Shown: piece after piece, positions 22,979-31,759 of the stretch
Position numbering within the stretch: the stretch's first letter is position 1
Layout of the letters: the number at the start of each line of letters is the position of its first letter
Assembly (NCBI RefSeq): GCF_014641555.1
Contig: NZ_BMHY01000005.1
Span: forward strand, 397,238 to 461,237
From: Paenibacillus radicis (ex Gao et al. 2016)
GTDB taxonomy: Bacteria > Bacillota > Bacilli > Paenibacillales > Paenibacillaceae
Length of the DNA stretch: 64,000 nt
Reading direction: 5' to 3'
Notes under the pieces: model-generated
The model's database searches: none
What the model was told of the DNA's origin: nothing
Seen by the model: the letters and a program-made list of their open reading frames with translations, nothing else
Made by a program: the position numbers and the translations under genes

Positions 22979-24007
22979 TTGGACAAAATTAAAGTGACAA
23001 TCGAAGATGTAGCTGCGCGAGCCGGTGTAGGGATTGCAACGGTATCTAGAGCGATTAACAATATGGGCGGCATTAGCGCCAAGACGAAGGCAAAGGTGCT
23101 GGAAGCTGTCGAGGAGCTGGGATTTATTCCGAACTCCAACGCGCAAAATTTAAAGCTTCGTCAGACGAAGCAGATCGCGCTCGCTGTACCAGATGTTCGC
23201 AATGCCTTTATCCCGGAAATTGCTTATTCCGTCGAACAGGTTGCGAAGCATTACGGTTATCGCGTCATTCAGATTAATACATTGGGAAATGTAAGATCGG
23301 AACTGGAGCTGCTGCGCGATGTGAAGAAGCTTCATGCAGACGGACTTATTATTTTACCGCTCGCTTATCCAGAGACACTCAAAGACTTGATCAATAAAGC
23401 GAGGCTTCCGATCTCCATCATTAATTACGGAAAGAAGCTAAAAACCGAGATTAAAGCCGATATTGTCAGTCTTTCCACGCAAGAGGGACAGCTCGTTATG
23501 GAGCACTTGCAGCGTATAGGCAGAACGAGAATCGGTTACGCGGGCGCGCCAAAGGAAATTATTGAGGAGCGGTACTTTGCCTATGAAGATGCGCTGGATC
23601 ACGTCGACCGGTCTTTGGTCTATTTCGGTGACGACTTTTCAATCCAGACAGGGGCCAGAGCGGCGGATTATTTCGTAGGTTTGACCCATATGCCCGACGC
23701 CATCTATGCCGGTAATGATATGGTTGCCGTGGGGCTGCTCAATCGCTTGAAGGAGTTAGGTATTCGCGTTCCAGAGGATATCGCCATCGTTGGCATCGAC
23801 AATAATCTATTGTGTACCATCACGACGCCACAGATCAGTTCGGTCTCTATTATGGGCGCAGAAGTAGCCAAAGTGGCAACGGAGCTTCTGCTGCAGCGAA
23901 TTCAAGAGCAGAAAACCGGCTTTTACGAGCGGGTTCAGTTTGAGCCTAGACTGATTGTTCGTGAATCCAGCCTGGCGCGTACCCGCAGCACCCAGCAAAT
24001 CGAGTAA
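22979..24007 (+). CDS. LacI-family transcriptional regulator
   Basis: A 342-residue regulator. The helix-turn-helix is at the N-terminus (VTIEDVAARAGVGIATVSRAIN, followed by the hinge KVLEAVEELGFIPNSNAQNL), then a periplasmic-binding-type sugar domain with YAGNDMVAVGLL and IAIVGIDNN. The TTG at 22979 is preferred because it follows GGGAAGTG and gives the standard start of the family; an ATG at 22937 would add 14 unusual residues that cover the operator. Divergent from bdhA. Effector unknown. Confidence 0.88.
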   Translation: MDKIKVTIEDVAARAGVGIATVSRAINNMGGISAKTKAKVLEAVEELGFIPNSNAQNLKLRQTKQIALAVPDVRNAFIPEIAYSVEQVAKHYGYRVIQINTLGNVRSELELLRDVKKLHADGLIILPLAYPETLKDLINKARLPISIINYGKKLKTEIKADIVSLSTQEGQLVMEHLQRIGRTRIGYAGAPKEIIEERYFAYEDALDHVDRSLVYFGDDFSIQTGARAADYFVGLTHMPDAIYAGNDMVAVGLLNRLKELGIRVPEDIAIVGIDNNLLCTITTPQISSVSIMGAEVAKVATELLLQRIQEQKTGFYERVQFEPRLIVRESSLARTRSTQQIE

Positions 24008-24108
24008 AGGGTAAGGGAAGCGGCCTAGTCCCATTCGATCCTTCTCTGAATATTCTACAAAGAAGAAGTAGAGTGTAAGAGAAGGAATACCGATAGGGAA
24101 GTGATGCA

Positions 24109-24675
24109 ATGGGAATGGAGTCGCTGCTGGCGATTCATCCGCCAAGGTTTTTGAATGGGAATACGTATATTGGCCCTTACACATACGGTACGCCGGTCGT
24201 ATTGGCCTATAGCTCAACCAATACAGTCGTCATCGGCAAGTTTTGCTCAATCGGCGGAACGACAATTATGCTGGGAGGAAACCATCGTTATGATTGGGGG
24301 ACGACCTATCCGTTCAGTGCATTTATGCCTGAGCACGGTCATACTCCCGGCGTTACCTGGTCCAAAGGCAATGTCTTGATCGGTCACGATGTATGGATCG
24401 GCATCTGCTCTACCATCATGTCCGGCGTAACGGTGGGACATGGCGCGTGCATCGGCACAGGCTCGGTCGTCACCAAGGACATTCCTCCTTATGCTATTGC
24501 AGCTGGCAATCCGGCCCGCGTCGTCAAGTATCGTTTCCCGCAAAATATTATCGATGGCCTCCTTCGCATCCAATGGTGGGACTGGGAGCCGCATCAGATC
24601 GAACCGGCCATTCCGCTGCTGATGTCGAATGATTTTTTCGGATTGTTCCGCTATGCGAAATCGATAGGAAAATAA
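24109..24675 (+). CDS. CatB-type hexapeptide acetyltransferase
   Basis: A 188-residue left-handed beta-helix O-acetyltransferase of the xenobiotic acyltransferase (XAT/CatB) group. Hexapeptide repeats run from IGPYTYG through VIGKFCSIGG and VLIGHDVWIG to VTVGHGACIGTGSVVTKDI, with AGNPARVVKYRF closing the helix. The LGGNHRYDW segment holds the conserved catalytic-region His of the family. It transfers acetyl from acetyl-CoA to a hydroxyl group; substrates in the family range from chloramphenicol and streptogramins to sugars, so resistance cannot be claimed. RBS GGGAAGTG lies 5 bases upstream. Confidence 0.82.
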   Translation: MGMESLLAIHPPRFLNGNTYIGPYTYGTPVVLAYSSTNTVVIGKFCSIGGTTIMLGGNHRYDWGTTYPFSAFMPEHGHTPGVTWSKGNVLIGHDVWIGICSTIMSGVTVGHGACIGTGSVVTKDIPPYAIAAGNPARVVKYRFPQNIIDGLLRIQWWDWEPHQIEPAIPLLMSNDFFGLFRYAKSIGK

Positions 24676-24682
24676 GCTGTCC

Positions 24683-24715
24683 AGCCGCCGGTATTCCTTA
24701 CAGGCGGCTCTTTGT
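24683..24715 (+). terminator. Terminator of the acetyltransferase gene
   Basis: AGCCGCC / GGCGGCT stem followed by CTTTGTT; a weak T-tract. Confidence 0.5.
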
Positions 24716-24755
24716 TATGCAGGAGAGGCTCCATATTGTTGCTAAAAACCGTTTC

Positions 24756-24834
24756 GGAAACGTTTGCAAAAAAGACATTTACAATATTTTCTTGTTGTTG
24801 TAGTATTTGAGTAGATATTTTCGCAAACGTTTCC
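24756..24834 (+). promoter_or_regulatory. Promoter flanked by mirror-image LacI operators
   Basis: TTTACA (24778-24783), 17 bases, TAGTAT (24801-24806) is a good promoter. GGAAACGTTTGC (24756-24767) lies just upstream of the -35 and its reverse complement GCAAACGTTTCC (24823-24834) just downstream of the -10; the centres are 67 bp apart. This layout suits repression by a looped LacI-family tetramer. Confidence 0.65.
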
Positions 24835-24854
24835 GAAAAGGGGAGGAAGCAATC

Positions 24855-24875
24855 ATGGCGCGCTGGCAGCGTTAG
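24855..24875 (+). other. Six-codon frame after the double-operator promoter
   Basis: GGGGAGGAAG is followed 5 bases later by ATG and a 6-codon frame (MARWQR, stop). The next frame over stays open to about 25003 and reads like protein, so this is either a leader peptide or the start of a gene killed by a frameshift. The stretch 24876-25100 has no intact gene. Confidence 0.4.
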
Positions 24876-24971
24876 GCCCGCTGTTGCAGATGCCAGGCGA
24901 TGTAGGCCGCCAGATCCCGTTCGAGCAGCAGGAGTCCGCAGACGCAGTAGTAAAGCCGAATCGGAGCAGGC

Positions 24972-25020
24972 AAAGATTGCAGATAATGCAAGCGCTTACA
25001 TAAATACTAATGCAATCTTT
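24972..25020. promoter_or_regulatory. cre site enclosed in an inverted repeat
   Basis: ATGCAAGCGCTTACAT (24986-25001) matches the Bacillus cre consensus WTGNAANCGNWWNCAW at every position. It is framed by perfect 10-bp arms AAAGATTGCA (24972-24981) and TGCAATCTTT (25011-25020). It lies 80 bases before the second LacI gene, so CcpA control is likely. Confidence 0.6.
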
Positions 25021-25101
25021 CTCTCGCCTATTGCAGGCAGCATGCTGCTCCTACTGGCCGGCCGCCGCCGGATTTCTTCCCGTTGAACAAGGAGGGCTGC
25101 T

Positions 25102-26151
25102 ATGAGACCAACAATCAAGAACATCGCGTTAGAGCTGCAACTGGCAGTCAGCACCGTATCCCGGGCGCTGAACGGCAGCTACGGTGTACACCCGAAGACC
25201 ATTGAACGTGTTCAGCAGAAAGCCCGGGAGCTCGGCTATGTGCCGGATCTCGGCGCCCAGCAGCTTGCTGGCAAACGAAGCAATTTCATCGGCGTATTCT
25301 CGCCGGAGTTCGATTTCGAGGCGACGCCGGAATTTGCGGAGCTGTTCCCTCCTATGCACAAGGCGCTCCGGTTGCTTGGCAAGGATGTGCTTGTCTTTTC
25401 AGTACCGTTCTTTGACTACGAGCCCGGCAAGCTGGAGCAATGGGTTGCCTTGCGCAATCTCTCCGGCATCATTGTGCTGCCCGGCTTTGGCAGGGATCAT
25501 CCAATGCTGCTAGAGGCGCTTGTGCTGGAAATGCCTTGTGTTAATTTTAGCGGCGCATGCGGTCCCCGCTGCTCGACATTTACAGGCGGCGATCATCTCG
25601 GCGGAAAGCAGGCAGGCGCTTATTTGGGAGAACTGGGGCATTTGCGAGTTGGCATTCTAAGCGGTCCGGAATCGCTTCGTATATGCAGGGACCGGTACTT
25701 GGGTTTTCGAGAGGGCTATGAGCAGAGCACCGGCTATTCGCCGCCAGATATGCCAATGGCTTTCGGTGATTTCAGCGGAGCAAGCGGGGGGAGCGGTGCG
25801 CTGGAGCTGTGGCGTGAGAATCCCGACATTACGGCGATTTTCTGCATGAATGACTTGATGGCGATGGGCGCTGTTGCGGCGCTGAGCGAAGCGGGAGTCC
25901 GCATCCCCGAGGAACTATCCGTCATCGGCTATGACGGTGCTTTCTTTACCGCCTATACGAATCCTCCGCTGACGACAATCCGCCATCCGTATGAACGGCT
26001 GGGCGAACGGGCTGTCGAACTGCTCATGGATTTGATCGACGGAGGTACGGGTCTCGTATTCGACGGTCTGCCGCCGCAATTAATTAGACGGAGAACGACA
26101 TCGCCTTACATGAATGAGGACGCAGCAGGCAAGACGACAGATGCGGTGTGA
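25102..26151 (+). CDS. LacI-family transcriptional regulator
   Basis: A 349-residue regulator with an N-terminal helix-turn-helix (PTIKNIALELQLAVSTVSRAL), hinge (KARELGYVPDLGAQQLAGKRSN, split here as two motifs) and a sugar-binding domain with FCMNDLMAMGAV and LSVIGYDGAFF. RBS AAGGAGGG lies 7 bases upstream of the ATG. It is one of the two candidates to bind the mirror-image operators at 24756-24834. The next gene, an ABC ATPase, starts 70 bases later and may be a separate unit. Confidence 0.87.
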   Translation: MRPTIKNIALELQLAVSTVSRALNGSYGVHPKTIERVQQKARELGYVPDLGAQQLAGKRSNFIGVFSPEFDFEATPEFAELFPPMHKALRLLGKDVLVFSVPFFDYEPGKLEQWVALRNLSGIIVLPGFGRDHPMLLEALVLEMPCVNFSGACGPRCSTFTGGDHLGGKQAGAYLGELGHLRVGILSGPESLRICRDRYLGFREGYEQSTGYSPPDMPMAFGDFSGASGGSGALELWRENPDITAIFCMNDLMAMGAVAALSEAGVRIPEELSVIGYDGAFFTAYTNPPLTTIRHPYERLGERAVELLMDLIDGGTGLVFDGLPPQLIRRRTTSPYMNEDAAGKTTDAV

Positions 26152-26221
26152 CTACATAGGAAACAGCAGCAGGAGCAAGTGACTTTATGCCAAGGAAAGA
26201 GAGACGACGGGGGCTGATGAA

Positions 26222-26950
26222 ATGGCGGGAACGCCGCAACTAAAGTTGCCGCAAGAAGAAGGAACAGACGCACTGCTTCGCGTTTCCGGCCTCAAGAGGA
26301 CGTTCGGTCGAGGGGCCGCTGCGACAACCGTTCTTCAGGGCGTGGATCTATCGATTAAAGCGGGGAAGCTGATCGCATTGAAGGGACGTTCGGGCTCCGG
26401 CAAGACGACGCTGCTTAATCTGCTCGCTGCGCTCGATCTTCCGACGGAGGGCAGCGTCCGCTTCGATGGACAGGCGCTGAACGAGCTGTCCGACAAGGCG
26501 CGCGGCGAAGTCCGGCGCAGACGAATGGGGCTCATCTTTCAGTCGTTCGCCTTGTTTCCGCTGATGTCGGCTTACGAGAACGTTGAGTTCGCGATGCGGA
26601 TTGCAGGCGTTCCTGCAAGCGGAAGGAAAGACGCAGCGGAGCAGGCGCTGGATTTTGTCGGTTTGAAGCCGCGTATGCACCACCGGCCTTTCGAGATGTC
26701 CGGCGGCGAGCAGCAGCGGACTGCAATCGCGCGGGCCATCGCACACAAGCCGAAGCTGCTGCTGGCCGACGAACCGACAGCTGAGCTGGATAGCCGAACG
26801 GGCTTGCATATTTTGAGCGTGCTGCGGGGGCTCGTCAAGGAAGCGGGGATGACCGTCATTATGACCACTCACGACCCGGCCATCATGGAGGTTGTCGACG
26901 AGGTATATGAATTGGAGGATGGGATCATTGTTCAAGCTGCAAAACTCTAG
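26222..26950 (+). CDS. ABC transporter ATPase (MacB/LolD type)
   Basis: A 242-residue cytoplasmic ATPase. Walker A is GRSGSGKT, the signature is MSGGEQQR, Walker B is LLLADEPTAELD and the switch His is in TTHDP. The FQSFALFPLMSAYENVEF block marks the MacB/LolD group, which powers FtsX-type permeases rather than classic importers. First gene of a four-gene operon with an adaptor lipoprotein, a large permease and a second ATPase. Confidence 0.88.
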   Translation: MAGTPQLKLPQEEGTDALLRVSGLKRTFGRGAAATTVLQGVDLSIKAGKLIALKGRSGSGKTTLLNLLAALDLPTEGSVRFDGQALNELSDKARGEVRRRRMGLIFQSFALFPLMSAYENVEFAMRIAGVPASGRKDAAEQALDFVGLKPRMHHRPFEMSGGEQQRTAIARAIAHKPKLLLADEPTAELDSRTGLHILSVLRGLVKEAGMTVIMTTHDPAIMEVVDEVYELEDGIIVQAAKL

Positions 26951-27953
26951 CCGAGCGGCGCTCGCGCTGCTCACAAGCCTGTCTCTGTTGTCCGGCTGCT
27001 CGCTGCTTCCGAAGGAGGAAGCGCCGATCAAGCCGCCGCTTGTCAAGCCGGCGGAACAGAATTACTCCACAGTGCTCGTTGAGAAAGGCGATATTCGTAC
27101 CGAAATTCGGGGCGCCGGATTTTTCGAATCGATTGAAAGCGACAACGCGCAATTCGTCTCGCAGGGCGGGCGCATCGAGAAGGTCAACGTAAAATCCGGT
27201 GATACGGTGAAGAAAGGCGATCTGCTGCTGAAGCTTGGAGTCGATGGGATTGATCTGCAGATTCTGGAGCAGAAGCTGGCGCTTCAGAAAGCGGAATACG
27301 CGCTGAAGCAGTTGAAGCGCAACGCGGAGGATCCCGATGCGATGCGGCTTGCAGAGCTTCAGTTGGATATTGAGAAGCTGAAGCACTACAAGCTCCAAGG
27401 GACCATCGAGCGCAGCGAACTGCGTGCTTCGATGGATGGTCTTGTCGTTTTCGTCGAGGATTTGGAGCCGGGCGATACCGTTCAGCCTTACCAGACGCTC
27501 GTAACCGTAGTTAATCCCAATAAGCTGCGCTTCTCCTACCAATCATCGGATACGGCTCTTATCCGCGAAGCCTCAGTAGGAATGAAAGCTGAGATTTCTA
27601 CCAATAAGACGAAAACGCTGGGCAAGGTTGTGCAGACGCCATCCTCTGCTCCCGAGACGAGTAATGAAGGTTTAGCCGAAAAATACAAAAAAACACTCTA
27701 CGTAGACATAGACAAACTTCCCGATGGAGCGAAGCTGGGTATGAGCGGTGATTTGGTCATCGTGCTAACTGAGCACACCAATGTGCTGGTCATTCCGAAA
27801 AGCGGCCTCCGCACCTATATGGGGCGTACTTTCGTCCGTGTGCTCGATGATAAAGCGCTGCGGGAAATCGATGTGGAGACGGGACTGATCTCCACGACGC
27901 TGGTCGAGATTACGAAAGGCTTGGATGAAGGGCAGAAGATCGTACTGAATTAA
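26928..27953 (+). CDS. Efflux adaptor lipoprotein (HlyD/MacA-like)
   Basis: A membrane-fusion-type lipoprotein of about 341 residues. The signal peptide ends in LLSGC. A lipoyl-like half (GGRIEKVNVKSGDTVKKGDLLLKLG region), an alpha-helical hairpin (QKLALQKAEYALKQLKRNAEDP) and a second half with MDGLVVFVEDLEPGDTVQ are visible. The TTG at 26928 is preferred since GGAGG lies 9 bases upstream; an ATG at 26919 touches that site. The gene overlaps the ATPase gene by 23 bases, a sign of coupling. It links ATPase and permease to extracytoplasmic substrate handling. Confidence 0.8.
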   Translation: MFKLQNSSRAALALLTSLSLLSGCSLLPKEEAPIKPPLVKPAEQNYSTVLVEKGDIRTEIRGAGFFESIESDNAQFVSQGGRIEKVNVKSGDTVKKGDLLLKLGVDGIDLQILEQKLALQKAEYALKQLKRNAEDPDAMRLAELQLDIEKLKHYKLQGTIERSELRASMDGLVVFVEDLEPGDTVQPYQTLVTVVNPNKLRFSYQSSDTALIREASVGMKAEISTNKTKTLGKVVQTPSSAPETSNEGLAEKYKKTLYVDIDKLPDGAKLGMSGDLVIVLTEHTNVLVIPKSGLRTYMGRTFVRVLDDKALREIDVETGLISTTLVEITKGLDEGQKIVLN

Positions 27954-28014
27954 TAGTAACGCTCAAATTCCAAGTCGGAAATGCAACTTATTTGACAGGA
28001 GCGGAGGCTTGCAG

Positions 28015-30864
28015 GTGGCTTTGTTGTCCATGATTTTTCGTAAAATGACGCAAAACAAGTGGCTGGAGGCCAGTCTGCTAATGGGGCTTATTATTACGGT
28101 CGGCCTCGTATCCAGCATTCCAATGTATACCGAAGCGATTCTCTCCCGCATGCTGATCAAAGAGCTGGAGACCTCGCAGAGCAACAGCAGCACATATCCG
28201 GGAACGCTGGCTGCCCGTTTCGTCTACTCGTCCAGCGATGCGGACGGAAGACTGAAACAGAAGAATGCCAATGACAGCTTCGTCCGTAAACAGGTCATTC
28301 CGTTCATTCCCGTTCCATTGCTTGCATCGACATACGATGTGCAATCGTTGACGTATGCGTTGAAGCCTGACGGCAGGCAGGAGCAGTCCAGCAAGAAAAC
28401 ATCGGACATTCGTTCCAAGCTGGTTGGCGTTGAAGGGCTGGAGCAGCATATCAAGCTCGTAGACGGGCGGATGCCGGAGAAAAAACCAGTGAATGGCGTT
28501 TACGAGGTACTCGTGACCGAAAAAGGTCTGAACCATCTGCGCGCCGTACTGGGCGCAGAGTTTACAATTGAGGACAAGACAGTCACGGAGACGATCAAGA
28601 TCAAGCCCGTAGGCGTATTTACGAAGCTTAATGACGACGATCTGTTTTTTCAATCGACCGATTTGGGCACTTATACAAGCTCCGTACTCATTGACCGGGA
28701 ACTGCTTGAGAATGATTTGCTTAATACGAAGAGGCTTCAGACAGGAGCCAGCGGCTGGTTTCTGGTGCCTGACTATTCCAAGCTGGAGCTGCGTACGGTT
28801 AATCAATATTTGCATGCGGCAGCGCAACTGAAACAGCTCGTAGAGACAAGCTACAATTACTCGATGGACGCCAAGTATTTGAATGTCATCGATGCTTATT
28901 TCGAACGATCCAGCAGCTTGCGCATTCTAATGTGGTCGTTGAACGTGCCGGTGCTGGCTATGCTTGCTCTATACGTCTTTATGGTATCCAATCTCATTAC
29001 CAACCGGCAGCGGACGGAAATCGCCGTCATTCGCAGCCGGGGCGCCTCACGTATGCAGATCATGTTGTCCTATATGGCCGAATATGGCTTGCTCAGTGTG
29101 CTGGCGGTTGCGGCTGGTCCGCCGCTAGGTTTGTTTCTGACCAAAGTGCTGGGCTCCTCGAACGGTTTTATGTCCTTCGTGCAACGATCCGGCATCCGCG
29201 TTCATCTGAACAGCGAAGTTTATACGTATGCGATAATCGCCGCATTAGCTGTATTTGCTATTATGCTGCTGCCGGCGCTTCAGGCGACCAAGGCGACAAT
29301 CGTCGGTCATAAGCAGCAGATGGCCCGCATGGGCGGGACGCCATTTTGGCATAAGCTGTTTCTGGATGTCATTGCGCTGGTCATTGCATTATACGGCTTG
29401 AGAGTGTTCCACACGCGCATGAAATCGCTGCAAACGCTAGGTTTGACCGGAAGTGACTTGCATATTGATCCGCTGCAGTTCGCGGTTCCTGCGTTGTTCA
29501 TTCTGGGCGGCGGTATGCTACTGTTGCGGATCTATCCTTATTTTCTGCGGCTGGTCTATTGGTCAGGGAAGAAATGGTGGCCTCCTTCCATCTATGCCAC
29601 GCTAATTCAAGTGGGACGCTCCAGTACCGGTTATCAGTTTCTGATGATTTTTCTTATGATGACGATAGCCACGGGCATGTTCAGTGCGAGCGCCGCAAGA
29701 ACGATCAACAGCAACAGTGAAGACCGGGTCCAATATGCTGCGGGCGCAGATGTCGTACTGCGGGCGTTGTGGCCCAATGACAAGCCTTCCGATCAAGGGA
29801 GCGGTGCGACGGGTCCGGGACAATCGTCTACCCCGGTTCCAGAAGTCATCCATTACTTAGAGCCTCCCTTCGAGCCCTATACGAAGCTGGAGGGCGTAGA
29901 GCATACAGCGAGAGTATTCATCAAGAAAAACGCTGCTTTCTCCAGCAATGGCGGCAGCGGGACCGCTAGGCTGATGGGGATCGATACCGATGAATTCGGC
30001 ATGACGTCCTGGTTTCGGAACGGTTTGCTGCCGTATCCGTTCTATGAATACTTGAACGTGCTGGCAACAGAGCCGAATGCAGTTCTGATCTCCAAGACGC
30101 TGGCAGACAATAGAAGCCTGAAGCAAGGCGACACGCTGTATGTCGGCTGGGAAGGGGTCAATCAGCAGCCGTTCGTCATCTATGGCATTGTCGATTACTT
30201 CCCGACATTCAGTCCAGTGGCGGATGGAAGCAATGACCCGCCGATGCTGATCGTGGGTCATCGTCAGCAGATTCAGACCGTACTGTCCATGGAGCCTTAC
30301 GAAGTATGGTTGAAGCTGAAGCCGGATGCCTCATTAAGCGATCTGTATCATAGCATCGAGAACAGCAAGCTGTCTTTGACAACGATTGAGAACACGGGAG
30401 AAGCGATAAGCAAAGCGAAGAGCGATCCGTTTCTAATGGCGGTGAACGGAGCGCTGACGTTAGGTTTCCTTATTTCGTTAGGGATTAGCTTCGTGGGCTT
30501 CCTGCTCTATTGGCTGCTGGTGCTGCGCGGCAGAATGCTGCAAAACGGCATCATGCGGGCAATGGGCCTGTCACTGCGCCAATTGCTGGGCATGCTGACC
30601 GTAGAACAGCTGCTGACGTCCGGTGCGGCTGTTGGTATCGGTCTGCTGACGGGTTATACGACGAGCCGGCTATTCGTTCCGGTGTTCCAGAATGCGTTCG
30701 ATGCCAAGACGCTTGTGCCGCCGTTTATCGTGACGGTCGACCCGACCGATTCCATCCGGATTTATATTTTCGTCGGCGCTATGCTCATCATCGGGCTTGG
30801 TATTCTGGGCGTTATGCTGTCTCGGTTGAAAATACATCAGGCCATCAAGCTGGGGGAGGACTAA
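28015..30864 (+). CDS. Large FtsX-domain ABC permease
   Basis: A permease of about 949 residues with one N-terminal span, a large extracytoplasmic domain (about 35-300), an FtsX-type membrane block (about 305-425, including NRQRTEIAVIRSRGASRMQI), further spans to about 570, a second outer domain and a C-terminal FtsX block (about 815-945, RGRMLQNGIMRAMGLSLRQL). It therefore carries two FtsX halves in one chain. GTG start with GGAGG 7 bases upstream. Such MacB-like systems move lipoproteins, peptides or antibiotics, or signal mechanically; the substrate is unknown. The second ATPase gene starts 3 bases after its stop. Confidence 0.85.
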   Translation: MALLSMIFRKMTQNKWLEASLLMGLIITVGLVSSIPMYTEAILSRMLIKELETSQSNSSTYPGTLAARFVYSSSDADGRLKQKNANDSFVRKQVIPFIPVPLLASTYDVQSLTYALKPDGRQEQSSKKTSDIRSKLVGVEGLEQHIKLVDGRMPEKKPVNGVYEVLVTEKGLNHLRAVLGAEFTIEDKTVTETIKIKPVGVFTKLNDDDLFFQSTDLGTYTSSVLIDRELLENDLLNTKRLQTGASGWFLVPDYSKLELRTVNQYLHAAAQLKQLVETSYNYSMDAKYLNVIDAYFERSSSLRILMWSLNVPVLAMLALYVFMVSNLITNRQRTEIAVIRSRGASRMQIMLSYMAEYGLLSVLAVAAGPPLGLFLTKVLGSSNGFMSFVQRSGIRVHLNSEVYTYAIIAALAVFAIMLLPALQATKATIVGHKQQMARMGGTPFWHKLFLDVIALVIALYGLRVFHTRMKSLQTLGLTGSDLHIDPLQFAVPALFILGGGMLLLRIYPYFLRLVYWSGKKWWPPSIYATLIQVGRSSTGYQFLMIFLMMTIATGMFSASAARTINSNSEDRVQYAAGADVVLRALWPNDKPSDQGSGATGPGQSSTPVPEVIHYLEPPFEPYTKLEGVEHTARVFIKKNAAFSSNGGSGTARLMGIDTDEFGMTSWFRNGLLPYPFYEYLNVLATEPNAVLISKTLADNRSLKQGDTLYVGWEGVNQQPFVIYGIVDYFPTFSPVADGSNDPPMLIVGHRQQIQTVLSMEPYEVWLKLKPDASLSDLYHSIENSKLSLTTIENTGEAISKAKSDPFLMAVNGALTLGFLISLGISFVGFLLYWLLVLRGRMLQNGIMRAMGLSLRQLLGMLTVEQLLTSGAAVGIGLLTGYTTSRLFVPVFQNAFDAKTLVPPFIVTVDPTDSIRIYIFVGAMLIIGLGILGVMLSRLKIHQAIKLGED

Positions 30865-30867
30865 CCG

Positions 30868-31749
30868 TTGATTCACTGCGAAGGACTGGTCAAAATATAC
30901 AAGGCGGCGGATCTGGAAGTGTTCGCGCTCCAGGGGCTGGATCTTCATGTGGAGGCCGGCGAGCTGATGGCGATTATCGGCAACAGCGGCAGCGGCAAGT
31001 CGACGCTGCTTAATATGCTCGGAGGGCTTGACCGGCCTACTGCCGGGAGCCTCGTCGTTGACGGCAAAGATATGCTTAAATTCAGCGAGCGTGATTACGT
31101 CCGGTACAAGCGGGAAAGCGTCGGCTTCGTCTGGCAGAACAACGGCCGTAATTTGATTCCTTATTTGACGGCGCAGCAAAACGTAGAGCTGCCTATTCTG
31201 CTCCAAGGGCGCCGCAAGAAGGAGCGGGCGCGCGAGCTGCTGGAAGCGGTTGGCCTCAGCCACCGCGCCCATAATAAGCTGCAGCAGCTGTCGGGCGGCG
31301 AGCAGCAGCGGGTCGCAATTGCGATCGCGCTTGCCAATCAGCCGCGCCTGCTGTTGGCTGATGAGCCGACAGGCTCGGTAGACAGCCGGATGGCGACGCA
31401 GATTTTGGAGCTGTTCCGGGAGCTCAATCGGACGCTTGGCTTGACCGTTGTTATCGTTACGCATGATCCCGAACTGGCGCGCAAGGTGGATCGGGTGGTG
31501 GCGATTCGGGACGGCAAGATTTCGTCAGAGATGCTGCGGAAGGGTTCTTACTTGCAGGAGCTGGAGGCGATGGCCGAAGGCGAGGCGGCTGCCCGGGAGA
31601 CGCATGTGGAGTATGCGGTCCTCGACAAAGCCGGCCGCCTCCAGGTGCCTGCGGGCTACCTGGATACAGCCGGCTTTAAGGACAAACGCAAAGTTCGGGT
31701 AGAGCTGGAGGACGGCCGTATCGTGCTGTCGCCGCCAGAAGATGCTTAA
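30868..31749 (+). CDS. ABC transporter ATPase with C-terminal extension
   Basis: A 293-residue ATPase with Walker A GNSGSGKS, signature LSGGEQQR, Walker B LLLADEPTGSVD and switch THDPE. The last 70 residues after the nucleotide domain (EYAVLDKAGRLQVPAGYLD... ending in SPPEDA) resemble a small beta domain, possibly regulatory. TTG start with GGGGAGGA. As the operon has two ATPase genes and one double permease, the two ATPases may form an asymmetric pair. It ends 11 bases before the convergent sensor-kinase gene. Confidence 0.87.
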   Translation: MIHCEGLVKIYKAADLEVFALQGLDLHVEAGELMAIIGNSGSGKSTLLNMLGGLDRPTAGSLVVDGKDMLKFSERDYVRYKRESVGFVWQNNGRNLIPYLTAQQNVELPILLQGRRKKERARELLEAVGLSHRAHNKLQQLSGGEQQRVAIAIALANQPRLLLADEPTGSVDSRMATQILELFRELNRTLGLTVVIVTHDPELARKVDRVVAIRDGKISSEMLRKGSYLQELEAMAEGEAAARETHVEYAVLDKAGRLQVPAGYLDTAGFKDKRKVRVELEDGRIVLSPPEDA

Positions 31750-31759
31750 TGCAGGAAGA

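Noticed and set aside
24109..24675. Chloramphenicol or streptogramin resistance from the CatB-like gene
   Set aside because: The fold is right, but the family includes sugar acetyltransferases and the sequence does not decide the substrate.
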